The position numbers were made by a program, and so were the translations under genes. DNA of 64,000 nucleotides from Bacteroidota bacterium (GTDB lineage: Bacteria; Bacteroidota; Bacteroidia; Chitinophagales; Chitinophagaceae): contig JAFDZS010000021.1 in NCBI GenBank assembly GCA_018266775.1, positions 32,049-96,048 of the forward strand, in the 5' to 3' direction. The notes beneath the pieces were generated by a model. That model saw only the letters and a program-made list of their open reading frames with translations. It did no database searches and was not told the DNA's origin. How positions within the stretch are numbered: position 1 is the first letter of the stretch; every line of letters starts with the position of its first letter. This document shows, piece after piece, positions 53,616 to 63,423 of the stretch.

Positions 53616-54713
53616 TTAATACACCGTTTTCCTTTTTCCATTCTCAAAATCTTTAAATATAAATGCGCCCAGTTTATCTAATCCTGCAAAGAAGGCTTTA
53701 CCATTGTTGCACTCAGTAAACTCCTGTACAAATTGCTGCAGGTACGGGTCGGTGGCAATCATAAATGTAGTGATGGGTATTTTTAATTTTTTACATTGAG
53801 TGGCCAGGCTCATGCAACGGTTTAATATTTTTCTGTCGGCGCCCCAACTGTTTTTATAATACTTGCCGCCAATTTTCAAGCAGGTGGGTTTACCATCGGT
53901 AATCATAAAAATCTGTTTGTTGGGGTTGCGCCTTCTTCTTAATAAATCCATGGCTAGTTCTAATCCCGCAACGGTGTTGGTATGATAGGGGCCTACCTGC
54001 AAATACGGCAAATCCTTTATTTCAATGGGCCATGCATCGTTGCCAAATACTACAATATCCAGGGTGTCTTTAGGATATTTTGTTTTGATGAGTTCACTCA
54101 ATGCCATCGCTACTTTTTTTGCAGGCGTAATTCTGTCTTCACCATACAGGATCATACTGTGGCTGATGTCGATCATCAGCACCGTCGATGTCTGCGATTT
54201 GAAATCCGTTTCCCTGATCTCCAGGTCGTCTTCGTGCATCCTGAAACTGTCTATCCCATGATTGATCTGCGCATTGCGGATAGAATTGGTGAAATCAATC
54301 TGCTCCATAGTATCGCCAAACTGGAATGGCCTGGTTTCGGGGTTGATCTCATCTCCATTTCCCGGCTTAAAAGTATTATGATTGCCCTGTTTGGTTTTCT
54401 TCAGCTTGCCGAAAATTTCTTCCAGGCTTTTTTTGCGGATGCTTTGTTCTGTTTTGGAGGTAATGCGTATTTCACCATCAGGTGTTTTTTCATCGATGTA
54501 GCCTTTCTCTTTTAAATCTTCAATAAAATCACCAATGCCATAATCATCATTGGTCAATTGATATTCTTTGTCGAGTTCATTCAGCCATTGCATGGCTTCA
54601 TTGAAATCGCCATTGGTATAAGTAAGCAGTTGCAGGAAAAGATCCAGCAATTTTTCAAAAGATGTTTTTCCTGCTGCATTGGGGTCGTATTTATCAAAAC
54701 GGTAACCGAGCAT
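53616..54713 (-). CDS. VWA domain protein, partner of the AAA+ ATPase
   Basis: 365 residues. The N-terminal region (about 10-160) is helical and charged. The von Willebrand A domain (about 175-365) has the metal-ion site DISHSM (D-x-S-x-S) after STVLMI near 181-186, a TNTVAGLELAMDLLRRRR segment with the conserved Thr, and ITDG at the third ligand. Such proteins act with MoxR/BchI-like ATPases to bind or insert metals or to assemble complexes. Here the likely partner is the ATPase at 51510-53021. The GxxExxY gene lies in between; the pair would otherwise be adjacent. Confidence 0.85.
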   Translation of the reverse strand: MLGYRFDKYDPNAAGKTSFEKLLDLFLQLLTYTNGDFNEAMQWLNELDKEYQLTNDDYGIGDFIEDLKEKGYIDEKTPDGEIRITSKTEQSIRKKSLEEIFGKLKKTKQGNHNTFKPGNGDEINPETRPFQFGDTMEQIDFTNSIRNAQINHGIDSFRMHEDDLEIRETDFKSQTSTVLMIDISHSMILYGEDRITPAKKVAMALSELIKTKYPKDTLDIVVFGNDAWPIEIKDLPYLQVGPYHTNTVAGLELAMDLLRRRRNPNKQIFMITDGKPTCLKIGGKYYKNSWGADRKILNRCMSLATQCKKLKIPITTFMIATDPYLQQFVQEFTECNNGKAFFAGLDKLGAFIFKDFENGKRKTVY

Positions 54714-54904
54714 GTGCTGTTGTAATTAGTTTATTTGTTAAATGGTTAATTAGTAAGAGGGGCAGGAGGATTATTCGCACTTGCCGATGCAAGTAAGTGT
54801 AGTGATAAGTAATGAGTTTTTGCGAGTGGTGTATTCCTTAATGCCCAATTACAGTACTAAATTACGAAACAAATACCAGCAAAGTTTTGTTCAGTTATGA
54901 AATA

Positions 54905-54937
54905 AAAAAATCCCCCGGAACAACCGGGGGATTTTTT
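54905..54937 (-). terminator. Terminator of the DUF2723 gene
   Basis: Perfect 14-bp arms AAAAAATCCCCCGG (54905-54918) and CCGGGGGATTTTTT (54924-54937), 5-base loop. On the minus strand it ends in a T run directly after the stop codon of the gene. Confidence 0.88.
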
Positions 54938-54938
54938 A

Positions 54939-57900
54939 CTAAGTTTTTGGTTTACCTGCCGCTTTTGGCTTTGTATCTGCGGGCACCGGCGTTGTTTGTA
55001 AAGTTTTTGGTACATCCCCGCCTGGAGGCATTGGCGGAGTAACAATTGGATTCCTGAATTGTGCTATGATGCCCTGCAACATACCTTGTGTCCGTTGTAT
55101 GTAGTTATACTCAATCATCATTGCTTCTTTCTTGGAATCGGACAATGCATCCAGGTATACCACTTGCTGGTCTAAATCTTTTTTCACGCTTTGTGTGATT
55201 TTATCACCCAGCGTGGTATCACCGGCTTTATAGGCTGCCATGGCCATCTGCAATGAATACTGGTTCTGCATCTGTCCGCGGCTGGTCATACCATAAGGGA
55301 AGTTTTCCTGCAGCATCATACTGTCACATTCGTGCAACAGATTTTTGGCTTCCTGTTTTTTGCCATTATCAGCAAGGTTACCTGCAACCTGGGCAAAAGC
55401 CAGGCGAATGCTGTTTAAATGCCTGCGGTTCTCTTCATCATAATATACACCCAAAATATTACAATTGCCAAACTTGAATTTGTGCAGCATACTGTCGTAA
55501 GCCGATTTTTCGTTCACCATTGTTTCATTTGGATTATGATTTAAGATGGGAACGAAACGATACGTCATACCATCCTGGCGAATGTAATTATCAATACCAA
55601 TATCACCCGCTGATGGGGAGGTGAAATAAATGGGACGTTTCCATTTGTTGCCTGCTATTAATGCCAGTACGGCAAGGTCATTTTTAAAAATATAGTTTTT
55701 GGGAATTTCAAATGAAACCTGGCTTACCACACCGGTATCTTCTGCATTAACAGTACCGTTTTGTCTTACCAAATTAAGATCTACCGGTATGGTTACTTTT
55801 TTGGTGGGGAAAGTATTGATCGGGTTATCATCTCTTCCTCTTAATGTTTTATCTGGCGCATCGCTGCCAATATAATCTTTGATCATGGTGTACAAATCCA
55901 TGGTGTTGTTGGTTTGGCCGCTCTGCTGGTTAAAGATCACCTGGTCTCTGCGGTTGCCCTGTATCTGTTCTTCAGACAATATCATGTCCATAGAATCACT
56001 TTCGTTCACTTTATACCGCAATTGGTTAATATACCAATCGGTACCCAATAAACTGGAGTTGATGACGCGGATATCCCTTCTGATACCTTCCACTTCCTGC
56101 GCATACCACAACGGGTAAGTGTCGTTATCACCAAAAGAAACCAGGATGGCATTGGGGGCACAACTTTTCAGATAATCAATGGCAAGGTCTCTTGCTAATG
56201 TTTTATGGCTGCGGTCGTGATCATCCCATTCCTGCTGGGCCATTAATACCGGTACCGCTAACGTGCACACAGCGGCGGCTGCATAACCCGCCAGTTTGGG
56301 TTGCTTAATAAATTTCTCAAAGAGTTCTTTTACATACATTACCCCAAGCCCAATCCACATGGCAAAGGCATAGAACGAACCTACAAACGCATAATCACGT
56401 TCACGGGGCTGGTTGCCCGCCTGGTTCAGGTAAAAGATAATGGCTGCGCCGGTCATCAGGAATAATAATCCTACAACAAAGCCATTTCTATTGTCTTTCT
56501 TTATTTGGTAGAACATGCCCAGCAAACCCAGAATAAACGGTAATGCAAATAAGGAGTTGTTGGCTTTATTTTTCTTCAGGCTGTCTGGCATGGTACTCTG
56601 GTCACCGAGGCGCCAGGTATCCAAAAAGCCGATACCGGTTTTCCAGTTTCCATCTCTCACATTGCCCATATACACTCCCTGCAGGTCGTTTTGCTTGCCG
56701 GCAAAATTCCACATAAAATAACGCAGGTACATCCAGCCTAACTGGTAACTTAATGCAAAGCCAATGTTTTCACCCATCGTTGGGGCACGTTCGTAATTAC
56801 CCTGTTTATCTTTTCCTATACCCATCCACTGCGCATAATAATCTGCGTGATTCTGATCGTTGCTGGCATCCCACATACGGGGAAAGAGATGCATATCTTC
56901 AGGATTGTACTGGTAAGAATATTTTTCTCCACCAATTTCGTATTTGGTTTTACCTTTTACATAAGTGGGGCCATCGTCTCTCATATCAGGATAACCAGTG
57001 GCATCTCTCTTTACATCAGCAGTAAAATCCTGCCCGTATAAAATGGGCCAGTCACCATATTGCTCACGGCTCAGGTAACCTACCAGGCTGATGGGATTGT
57101 CAACATTGTACATATCCACTGCAGGGTCAGCATTACTGCGCACCATTGTAGTAAAGTAAGAAGAGAAAACGCCTAATACCATAAATGAGAAACTCCAGAG
57201 GCCTAGTTTCAAAAAGTTCCAGTTTTGTTTTTTGGCAATACGGAGGCCGATAAAAACCAAAATGCCGATCAACACAAAGAAGAAAGAAAAACCGGAGAAG
57301 AAAGGCAGGTTAAAACTGTTTACAAAGAAGATATCGAAATTACCGGCGCCTTTAATGGTCCATTGTATTACCGCTTTTTGAATCATGCCGGTAATAAGGC
57401 AGGAAATTAAAAATGCCCAGAACACGCCCCAGTTAGTTACTTTATAACGTTTATAATAATACACCATCACCACAGCGGGGATAGTCAGGATCATTAACAG
57501 GTGAACACCCACACCCAAACCCACGAGGTAAAACAGAACAATGATCCAGCGGTCAGCACGGGTAAAATGCCCTTTAATGCCTGCTGCTTCTTCTTCACTC
57601 ACATTCTGTTCCCATTTCAAAATGGCCCAGAAAACAATAGCAGTAAAGAAAGATGATAAAGCATAAACCTCACCTTCAACAGCACTGTACCAGAATGAAT
57701 CGGAAAAACAATATGCCAAAGCACCAACAACACCTGCCGCCATTACCATAAATGTTTTTTCTGAAGTAAGTTCTGCACCATCACGGGTGGCAATTTTGCG
57801 GGCAAAATGCGTAATGCTCCAGAACAGGAAAAGAATCGTAAAGCCACTGGCCAAAGCACTCATCAGGTTAATACCGGTTGCTGCTGTGTGCGGACTGAAC

Positions 57901-58097
57901 GGTGCCATAAACAGGCGGGCTATCAGGGCAAACAAAGGTGCTCCGGGCGGGTGCGGAATTTGTAATTTGTAGGCACTGGATGCAAATTCACCACAATCCC
58001 ACAGGCTGCCGGTTGCTTCCATTGTCATAATGTACACCGCACAGGCAATAATGCAAACCACCCAGCCGGTAATGTTGTTGATACGTTTAAAACTCAT
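54939..58097 (-). CDS. DUF2723 large membrane protein (protein O-mannosyltransferase-like, GT117-type)
   Basis: A 1052-residue protein with about a dozen membrane helices in the first 600 residues and a soluble C-terminal part. The N-terminal DUF2723 hallmark is TMEATGSLWDCGEFASSAYK followed by LQIPHPPGAPLFALIARLFM, with the acidic D-x-G-E of the glycosyltransferase-like active loop. A second conserved block, LVSFGDNDTYPLWYAQEVEG near 650-670, follows the helices. A GT-C-fold lipid-sugar transferase is the proposed function of the family, but it is not proven here. The last 50 residues are Pro/Thr-rich. It is divergent from the EamA gene. Confidence 0.88.
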   Translation of the reverse strand: MSFKRINNITGWVVCIIACAVYIMTMEATGSLWDCGEFASSAYKLQIPHPPGAPLFALIARLFMAPFSPHTAATGINLMSALASGFTILFLFWSITHFARKIATRDGAELTSEKTFMVMAAGVVGALAYCFSDSFWYSAVEGEVYALSSFFTAIVFWAILKWEQNVSEEEAAGIKGHFTRADRWIIVLFYLVGLGVGVHLLMILTIPAVVMVYYYKRYKVTNWGVFWAFLISCLITGMIQKAVIQWTIKGAGNFDIFFVNSFNLPFFSGFSFFFVLIGILVFIGLRIAKKQNWNFLKLGLWSFSFMVLGVFSSYFTTMVRSNADPAVDMYNVDNPISLVGYLSREQYGDWPILYGQDFTADVKRDATGYPDMRDDGPTYVKGKTKYEIGGEKYSYQYNPEDMHLFPRMWDASNDQNHADYYAQWMGIGKDKQGNYERAPTMGENIGFALSYQLGWMYLRYFMWNFAGKQNDLQGVYMGNVRDGNWKTGIGFLDTWRLGDQSTMPDSLKKNKANNSLFALPFILGLLGMFYQIKKDNRNGFVVGLLFLMTGAAIIFYLNQAGNQPRERDYAFVGSFYAFAMWIGLGVMYVKELFEKFIKQPKLAGYAAAAVCTLAVPVLMAQQEWDDHDRSHKTLARDLAIDYLKSCAPNAILVSFGDNDTYPLWYAQEVEGIRRDIRVINSSLLGTDWYINQLRYKVNESDSMDMILSEEQIQGNRRDQVIFNQQSGQTNNTMDLYTMIKDYIGSDAPDKTLRGRDDNPINTFPTKKVTIPVDLNLVRQNGTVNAEDTGVVSQVSFEIPKNYIFKNDLAVLALIAGNKWKRPIYFTSPSAGDIGIDNYIRQDGMTYRFVPILNHNPNETMVNEKSAYDSMLHKFKFGNCNILGVYYDEENRRHLNSIRLAFAQVAGNLADNGKKQEAKNLLHECDSMMLQENFPYGMTSRGQMQNQYSLQMAMAAYKAGDTTLGDKITQSVKKDLDQQVVYLDALSDSKKEAMMIEYNYIQRTQGMLQGIIAQFRNPIVTPPMPPGGDVPKTLQTTPVPADTKPKAAGKPKT

Positions 58098-58277
58098 ATA
58101 GTTATTGGTTATAAGTTGGCAAATATAATATGTTTACCGCTTAGTGGTCAGCCATTAACCATTATTTATACAATTTTTGTTATCAGCGGTTCGGGGTTTT
58201 CTCTATAGGTTTCTTAAAGATTCTTGCCCTTTCTTTTTTCAACTTTGCAGGGAAATGTTGCTGTGTATATTTGTTGA

Positions 58278-59168
58278 ATGAAAAAGGCCCTCCTGCTATT
58301 GCATACTGCTGTTTTCCTTGCAGGTTTTACTGCTATACTGGGTAAACTGATAACGCTGAACGAAGGTTTGCTGGTATGGTACCGCATTTTTATTACTGTA
58401 GTTACCATGATCATATTGCAGGTGCTCAGGAAAGAACTGGAACTATTATCCAGGAAAGAGGTACTGAAACTGGCAGGGGTGGGCACCATCGTGGCATTGC
58501 ATTGGGTAACTTTTTATGGCAGTATAAAATATGCCAATGCATCGGTGGCATTAGTATGCTTTAGTGCAACCGGTTTTTTCACTTCACTGTTTGAACCGCT
58601 GATTTTAAAAAGGCGCATCATTGTAATTGAACTGTTGCTGGGGCTGCTGGCCATTGCCGGTATTTATATCATTTTCGACTTTCACCCACAATATAAACTG
58701 GGTATTGCTTTTGGAATTATTGCTGCCATGGGCAGTGCGTTGTTCCCGATTTTTAATAAGGAACTGGTGAAGAAACACACTCCGCAAACAGTAACCTTGT
58801 ATGAACTGGGTGGTGGCCTGGTGGCATTAACCTTATTGGTACCGCTTTACCTGCGGCAATTTCCTGCGGCATATTCATTTCCCACTTACAGCGACTGGAT
58901 TTGGCTGCTGGTACTGGCATGGTTATGCACCGTAATCAGTTTTAACCTGCAATTGAATGCGCTGAAAAAAGTATCCGCATTTACTGCCAACCTCACCTAT
59001 AACCTGGAGCCGGTGTATGGCATCATTATGGCCTTTATTTTTTTTAAAGAGAACGAATCTTTACATGGCCAGTTTTATATTGGTGTTTCGTTGATCTTAC
59101 TGGCAGTGGTATTGCAAATGTATCGCGTGTACCTGCAAACACGCCGTTATAAAAAAGCTGTGCTATAA
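58278..59168 (+). CDS. EamA/DMT superfamily transporter
   Basis: 296 residues, ten membrane helices in two EamA repeats. The first repeat contains 'HTAVFLAGFTAILGKLITLN' and GTIVALHWVTFYGSIKYANA; the second contains ELGGGLVALTLLVPLYLRQF and NLTYNLEPVYGIIMAFIFFK. The family exports small metabolites such as amino acids, nucleosides or sugars; the substrate is not predictable. The start ATG follows a short AT-rich leader. Its stop overlaps the stop of the converging beta-helix gene by 6 bases, with no terminator visible between them. Confidence 0.92.
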   Translation: MKKALLLLHTAVFLAGFTAILGKLITLNEGLLVWYRIFITVVTMIILQVLRKELELLSRKEVLKLAGVGTIVALHWVTFYGSIKYANASVALVCFSATGFFTSLFEPLILKRRIIVIELLLGLLAIAGIYIIFDFHPQYKLGIAFGIIAAMGSALFPIFNKELVKKHTPQTVTLYELGGGLVALTLLVPLYLRQFPAAYSFPTYSDWIWLLVLAWLCTVISFNLQLNALKKVSAFTANLTYNLEPVYGIIMAFIFFKENESLHGQFYIGVSLILLAVVLQMYRVYLQTRRYKKAVL

Positions 59169-61328
59169 TGGTTTCAGCGAAAAGATCAATGTAGCATATC
59201 CACTGTTTTCCACCTGTTCAATCCTGATTTGATGTGTGCCATCAAGCGCAACAATTGCACTGTGGTGGGCATCTTCGTCATTCACGTATTTGGATGCATC
59301 CCAAAAATCAATCACCAGTTTTCCATCAATAAAAACTTTTACCAAGTCGTCAGCGGTTACTCCAATTTGATAAGTGCCTTTCTTTACCGTTACTGTTGTG
59401 GTGGCAACGGTGGCAAAACTGTCTGCCGGTAATTGTTTGCCAATAGCGCCCCACCAGGTATAGTTGATGGTATTGCTTTGTTCCGATTTTACCGGCGTGG
59501 CGGTGTGCAGCAGGTTTTCAAATGCAGCGTAATTTTTATTGGGGTTATGAGCTTCATCCCAGCTAAACCAGTTTACGTTCCACTGCATGGCAGGTGTATA
59601 ATCCCTGTAAGAAAAAGTATACCCGCGGGTATTGCCGATAGGTTTACCAAATATAGTGGTAAATGCCGGGCCGGTATATTCCATTTCAATCCATAAATCA
59701 TCACCGGTTTTAGTTACTGTAATGCTGTCATTAAAGCTGCCTTCATTTTTGGATGCAGTTCCATCCTGGATATTTTTGATTTTCCAATGGTTGCCGGGTC
59801 CCAGTACATCAAAATGGTACGTCTTGTTGCCATCAATTTTTTTAAGAAAGAGGAGGGGATAACGGTAATCATACGGTCCCCATTCTGTAATACGGATTTG
59901 TTGTTTGCCGGCAACAACTGGTAAAGCAGGAATACTTTTATCCTTCCATTTTGTAAACGCATCAAAAGTAAACCCGGTTGTGTCTGCAATGGACTCCGGT
60001 TCCATTTCAATATCGGTTACTGAACTGTCTTTCTTAAATATTGTTTGGGTGTTTTCATACGTATTTTTATAAAGCGTCAGGTATTTAGTAAGCACTGCAT
60101 CAAGTGCTGTATGTTCGTTACTGAAATGATTTTCCAGTATCCGGTAACCCATACTCCGTGTATCTTTTTTCTGTGCGTAACCCCAGTCCGATGGTTGCGT
60201 TTTTCTTGCCCATAGTTTTATTGCAGCAGTACTGTTGTTTTCAAACCGGTTATTGCTGATGCAGATATTTTGTCCGTGTTCAATAGCAATGCCGGTTTTA
60301 TTATGTTTTATTTCATTACCAACAATAGCGGTTTGCCAGCTGTATCCACCCCAAATGCCATTGTCACAATAATTGATACTGTTTTCAAGTATATGATTTT
60401 TGCTGAAGGTTACTTCCACGCCGTTAGTTGGTGCATAGCTGAAATCATTTTTGTATAAATAATTATCATTGCAGCCGCCTTCGCCATTGTCCATAGTGGT
60501 TTGCCCGGCCCACAAGAAAAAACCATCTCCGCTATGCGTAACGCTGTTGTATCCCACCAGGTTATCATCACATTGTTCAAAGAGTAACATACCGGCGCTG
60601 TCCTGCCCCCGGTTATAAATACCGTGGCTATACCCGCGTACATTAAAATCGAGGCGGTTGTGTAAAATGGCATTTCTGCTGCTGCGGTATAAGCCCATAC
60701 CAATGCCTGAGTTAAAAGAAAAATTGTTGTTGGTGATGGTGCCATCATTACTGCGTACCATCATCAGGGCACATTGCCCACCAGTGATAGTGTTGTTCCG
60801 TATGATGCTTTTGCTGCAGTCTTCCAGGTAAATGCCGGCACCATAGCGCAACCATTCATCATGTTCGTTATGATGATAGCTCATCCAGTCGCTAACATCT
60901 TCACTCAGCCAGGTGCTTTGTAATTGTTGCCGGTAATTATAACTGAAGTTGGAATTTTCTATCACCAGGTTTTTGCAATGTGCTGCCATCAATGCAATTT
61001 TATAACCAGAGATTTTGGCATTTTTAATGGTAATATGATTGCCTTGCACCAAAACAGCCAGACCATAAAATTGGTTGGGAAAAGCCTTATCATTGCTGCC
61101 TTTGAGTTGCGCATTATTAAAATCCACCGTAATGTTATTCCCCCTGATGATGATCAGCGGTACATTTAAAGAGGCAGATGCATTGAGCTGGTAAACGCCG
61201 GCTTTAACCTGGATGGAAGTTTTGATCACCATTCCTTCCGAGAGCGGGATGGGGATATTGGCGGTAACTGTATTGAAAATCAGGCAGCTTGCAGCCAGCA
61301 ATAAAATGTGAGACAGCGGTAGTTTCAT
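59163..61328 (-). CDS. Secreted right-handed parallel beta-helix protein with C-terminal PA14-like domain
   Basis: 721 residues with a signal peptide (to about 23, NTVTAN). Residues about 55-400 are beta-helix (PbH1/NosD-type) coils rich in Asn: 'LIIRGNNITVDFNNAQLKGS', SKSIIRNNTITGGQ and NRFENNSTAAIKLWA. A middle domain (about 425-600) has DGNKTYHFDVLGPGNHWK. The C-terminal part (about 600-721) looks PA14-like: GTYQIGVTADDLVKVFIDGK and VALDGTHQIRIE. Beta-helix plus PA14 suggests carbohydrate binding or lyase-type action outside the cell; no catalytic residues could be assigned. Confidence 0.83.
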   Translation of the reverse strand: MKLPLSHILLLAASCLIFNTVTANIPIPLSEGMVIKTSIQVKAGVYQLNASASLNVPLIIIRGNNITVDFNNAQLKGSNDKAFPNQFYGLAVLVQGNHITIKNAKISGYKIALMAAHCKNLVIENSNFSYNYRQQLQSTWLSEDVSDWMSYHHNEHDEWLRYGAGIYLEDCSKSIIRNNTITGGQCALMMVRSNDGTITNNNFSFNSGIGMGLYRSSRNAILHNRLDFNVRGYSHGIYNRGQDSAGMLLFEQCDDNLVGYNSVTHSGDGFFLWAGQTTMDNGEGGCNDNYLYKNDFSYAPTNGVEVTFSKNHILENSINYCDNGIWGGYSWQTAIVGNEIKHNKTGIAIEHGQNICISNNRFENNSTAAIKLWARKTQPSDWGYAQKKDTRSMGYRILENHFSNEHTALDAVLTKYLTLYKNTYENTQTIFKKDSSVTDIEMEPESIADTTGFTFDAFTKWKDKSIPALPVVAGKQQIRITEWGPYDYRYPLLFLKKIDGNKTYHFDVLGPGNHWKIKNIQDGTASKNEGSFNDSITVTKTGDDLWIEMEYTGPAFTTIFGKPIGNTRGYTFSYRDYTPAMQWNVNWFSWDEAHNPNKNYAAFENLLHTATPVKSEQSNTINYTWWGAIGKQLPADSFATVATTTVTVKKGTYQIGVTADDLVKVFIDGKLVIDFWDASKYVNDEDAHHSAIVALDGTHQIRIEQVENSGYATLIFSLKPL

Positions 61329-61432
61329 ACCTTAAAGGTAGCTTATTCACAGTTTTCAGTTACTTGTGAGTATTTTTAGGCCGGAAAACAAAAAAATCTC
61401 TCTGTTAAGTATTAAAAATCCATTTATTACCT

Positions 61433-61440
61433 TACCTTTG
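61433..61440 (+). promoter_or_regulatory. Putative -7 box for the rpmB-rpmG cluster
   Basis: TACCTTTG fits TAnnTTTG and ends 20 bases before the rpmB start. A TGTTAAG at 61403-61409 is only a weak -33 match. Confidence 0.45.
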
Positions 61441-61460
61441 CCGTCCAAAAAATTAGTACA

Positions 61461-61697
61461 ATGGCCAGAGTATGTCAGGTTACAGGAAAGAAGCCGATCA
61501 CAGGAAACAAGGTTTCTCACTCTAATATTAAAACAAAACGCAGGTTCTTACCTAACCTTCAGACCAAACGTTATTTTCTTGCAGAAGAAGATAAATGGGT
61601 TGTTTTAAAAGTATCTTCTGAAGCAATCAGAACAATCAATAAAAATGGTCTGATGTCTGTAGTAAAACAATTGCGTGCTGCAGGAGAAAAAATTTAA
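61461..61697 (+). CDS. rpmB: 50S ribosomal protein L28 (bL28)
   Basis: 78 residues: MARVCQVTGKKPITGNKVSH followed by KTKRRFLPNLQTKRYFLAEE, the standard bL28 pattern. The C-terminal RTINKNGLMSVVKQLRAAGE is also typical. First gene of the L28-L33-DUF4295 group; a 100-base gap with the CAAATTTGCA-type low-complexity repeat precedes rpmG. Confidence 0.97.
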   Translation: MARVCQVTGKKPITGNKVSHSNIKTKRRFLPNLQTKRYFLAEEDKWVVLKVSSEAIRTINKNGLMSVVKQLRAAGEKI

Positions 61698-61797
61698 AAA
61701 CTAATTGGCCAATAGGCAAATGTGAAAATGTGCCGGCAGCGGTTTCGATTTTCAAATTTGCAAATTTGCACATATTCAAATTTTCAAATTAATACAA

Positions 61798-61980
61798 ATG
61801 GCAAAGAAAGGCAACAGGGTACAGGTAATTTTAGAGTGTACCGAACATAAAGCAAGTGGTAAACCCGGTACCAGCCGTTATATTACTACTAAAAACAAAA
61901 AGAATACTCCTGAAAGGATGGAATTGAAAAAATTCAACCCTATCCTGAAGAAAGTAACGCTTCACAAAGAAATTAAATAA
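61798..61980 (+). CDS. rpmG: 50S ribosomal protein L33 (bL33)
   Basis: 60 residues starting MAKKGNRVQVILECTEHKAS, with SRYITTKNKKNTPERMELKK and the terminal FNPILKKVTLHKEIK. It has one Cys, so it is not a four-Cys zinc-binding C+ form. Second in the ribosomal cluster; the gap upstream contains a repeat (61700-61795) of the AATTTTCAAATTTGCA type. Confidence 0.96.
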   Translation: MAKKGNRVQVILECTEHKASGKPGTSRYITTKNKKNTPERMELKKFNPILKKVTLHKEIK

Positions 61981-62048
61981 ATTCAGTAATCGGTTTATTC
62001 GTTAAAACGTTTTGCACGGGTTAACCACGAACCAATAAAAATAATACC

Positions 62049-62219
62049 ATGGCAAAAGCAGCATCAAAGAACGCTAAAATTAAAGATACCAAGGCCGCAG
62101 CAGACGCTAAGAACTGGACTAAAGTAATTCGCTCTGTACGCAGCCCAAAAACTGGTGCGTATACTTTTAAAGAAGCGATCGTACATAAAGACAAGATCAA
62201 AGAATTCATGGCTAACTAA
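62049..62219 (+). CDS. DUF4295 small basic protein, likely ribosomal protein bL38
   Basis: 56 residues, too short for usual ORF cut-offs: MAKAASKNAKIKDTKAAADA, then KNWTKVIRSVRSPKTGAYTF, KEAIVHKDKIKEFMAN. This matches DUF4295, a Bacteroidota-specific family always found next to rpmG. From my recollection of Flavobacterium ribosome structures, a phylum-specific protein named bL38 corresponds to it; I cannot verify that here. The gene is 68 bases behind rpmG and precedes ftsY after a terminator. Expected in the cytoplasm on the 50S subunit. Confidence 0.85.
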   Translation: MAKAASKNAKIKDTKAAADAKNWTKVIRSVRSPKTGAYTFKEAIVHKDKIKEFMAN

Positions 62220-62249
62220 GGTTTCCCCGCCATGCAATCACTATATTTC

Positions 62250-62280
62250 AAAGCTTCCCCATTAAGGGAGGCTTTCTTTA
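62250..62280 (+). terminator. Terminator after the DUF4295 gene
   Basis: Stem AAAGCTTCCC (62250-62259) with GGGAGGCTTT (62266-62275), one wobble pair, followed by CTTTA. It separates the ribosomal cluster from ftsY. Confidence 0.65.
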
Positions 62281-62309
62281 TTTAAAGCATTTCGAAAAGC
62301 TAAAGCAGT

Positions 62310-62317
62310 TAATTTTG
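62310..62317 (+). promoter_or_regulatory. Putative -7 box for ftsY
   Basis: TAATTTTG matches TAnnTTTG and lies 34 bases upstream of the ftsY start. No clear -33 element. Confidence 0.4.
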
Positions 62318-62351
62318 CACTTCGGTTCATTTATCTATAACAGAAATCATT

Positions 62352-63326
62352 ATGGGACTTTTTGATAAACTCTTTGGAAAAAAACAACAGCAGGAAAGCC
62401 TGGAACAGGGGTTGCAGAAAACAAGAGAAGGTTTTTTCAGTAAGATCACCAAAGCCATTGCTGGCAAAAGCACTGTGGATGCAGCAGTGCTGGATGACCT
62501 GGAAGAAGCACTGGTGGGTGCTGATGTAGGTATTGAAACCACGGTTAAAATTATTGAGCAGATTGAGAAAAGAGTAGCCAAAGACAAATACCTCAACACA
62601 TCGGAACTGAATGGTATTTTAAAAGAAGAAATTCAGCATGTACTGGTAAGTGCACCAGAAGACACTAATTATGTCGACTATGAATTGCCGGCTGGCCATA
62701 AGCCGCACATCATACTGGTGGTGGGTGTAAATGGTGTGGGTAAAACCACCACCATTGGCAAGCTGGCTCATAATTTTACACTGGCGGGCAAAAAAGTATT
62801 GTTAGGCGCTGCCGATACTTTCAGGGCAGCTGCAGTAGACCAACTTACCATCTGGAGTGAAAGAACCGGTGTGGACATTGTTAAGAAAGAAATGGGCAGT
62901 GACCCCGCATCAGTAGCGTTTGATACAGTGCAGAGCGGTGTGGCAAGAGGGTCAGATGTAATTATCATCGATACGGCTGGCCGTTTGCACAACAAAGCCC
63001 ATTTGATGGATGAATTGAGCAAGATCAAAAGAGTAATACAAAAAGTAATTCCGGATGCACCACACGAAGTGATGCTGGTGCTGGATGGAAGCACCGGGCA
63101 AAATGCGCTGGAGCAGGCCAAACATTTTACTGCTGCAACAGATGTTACTGCTTTAACGATTACTAAACTGGACGGCACAGCAAAAGGTGGCGTGGTGCTG
63201 GCCATTGCAAGCCAATTCAAAATTCCGGTAAAATTTATTGGTGTTGGGGAAAAAGCAGAAGACCTGCTGGTTTTCGATAAACAATTATTTGTAGACGGAT
63301 TATTTAATCCCGATTCCATAAAATAA
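62352..63326 (+). CDS. ftsY: Signal recognition particle receptor FtsY
   Basis: 324 residues of the NG domain without the long acidic N-terminal A domain, as in many Bacteroidota. The helical N domain (about 1-95) contains AVLDDLEEALVGADVGIETT. The GTPase part has G1 GVNGVGKTTTIGKLA near 122, DTFRAAAVDQL, G3 DTAGRLHNKAH near 207 and G4 TKLDGTAKGG near 275. It docks ribosome-bound SRP at the membrane for cotranslational insertion. It stands alone behind a terminator and its own promoter. Confidence 0.96.
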   Translation: MGLFDKLFGKKQQQESLEQGLQKTREGFFSKITKAIAGKSTVDAAVLDDLEEALVGADVGIETTVKIIEQIEKRVAKDKYLNTSELNGILKEEIQHVLVSAPEDTNYVDYELPAGHKPHIILVVGVNGVGKTTTIGKLAHNFTLAGKKVLLGAADTFRAAAVDQLTIWSERTGVDIVKKEMGSDPASVAFDTVQSGVARGSDVIIIDTAGRLHNKAHLMDELSKIKRVIQKVIPDAPHEVMLVLDGSTGQNALEQAKHFTAATDVTALTITKLDGTAKGGVVLAIASQFKIPVKFIGVGEKAEDLLVFDKQLFVDGLFNPDSIK

Positions 63327-63423
63327 AAGACTGCATCAGTATACAAACTACCTAAAAACTTCAACAGGGTTAATCTGAAACTGTTTCAGGAATTTGCAGT
63401 AATTTTTACTCAAATTCATTGAC

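Noticed and set aside
53982..54515. 177-residue plus-strand ORF inside the VWA gene
   Set aside because: Antisense shadow of a well-supported VWA gene.
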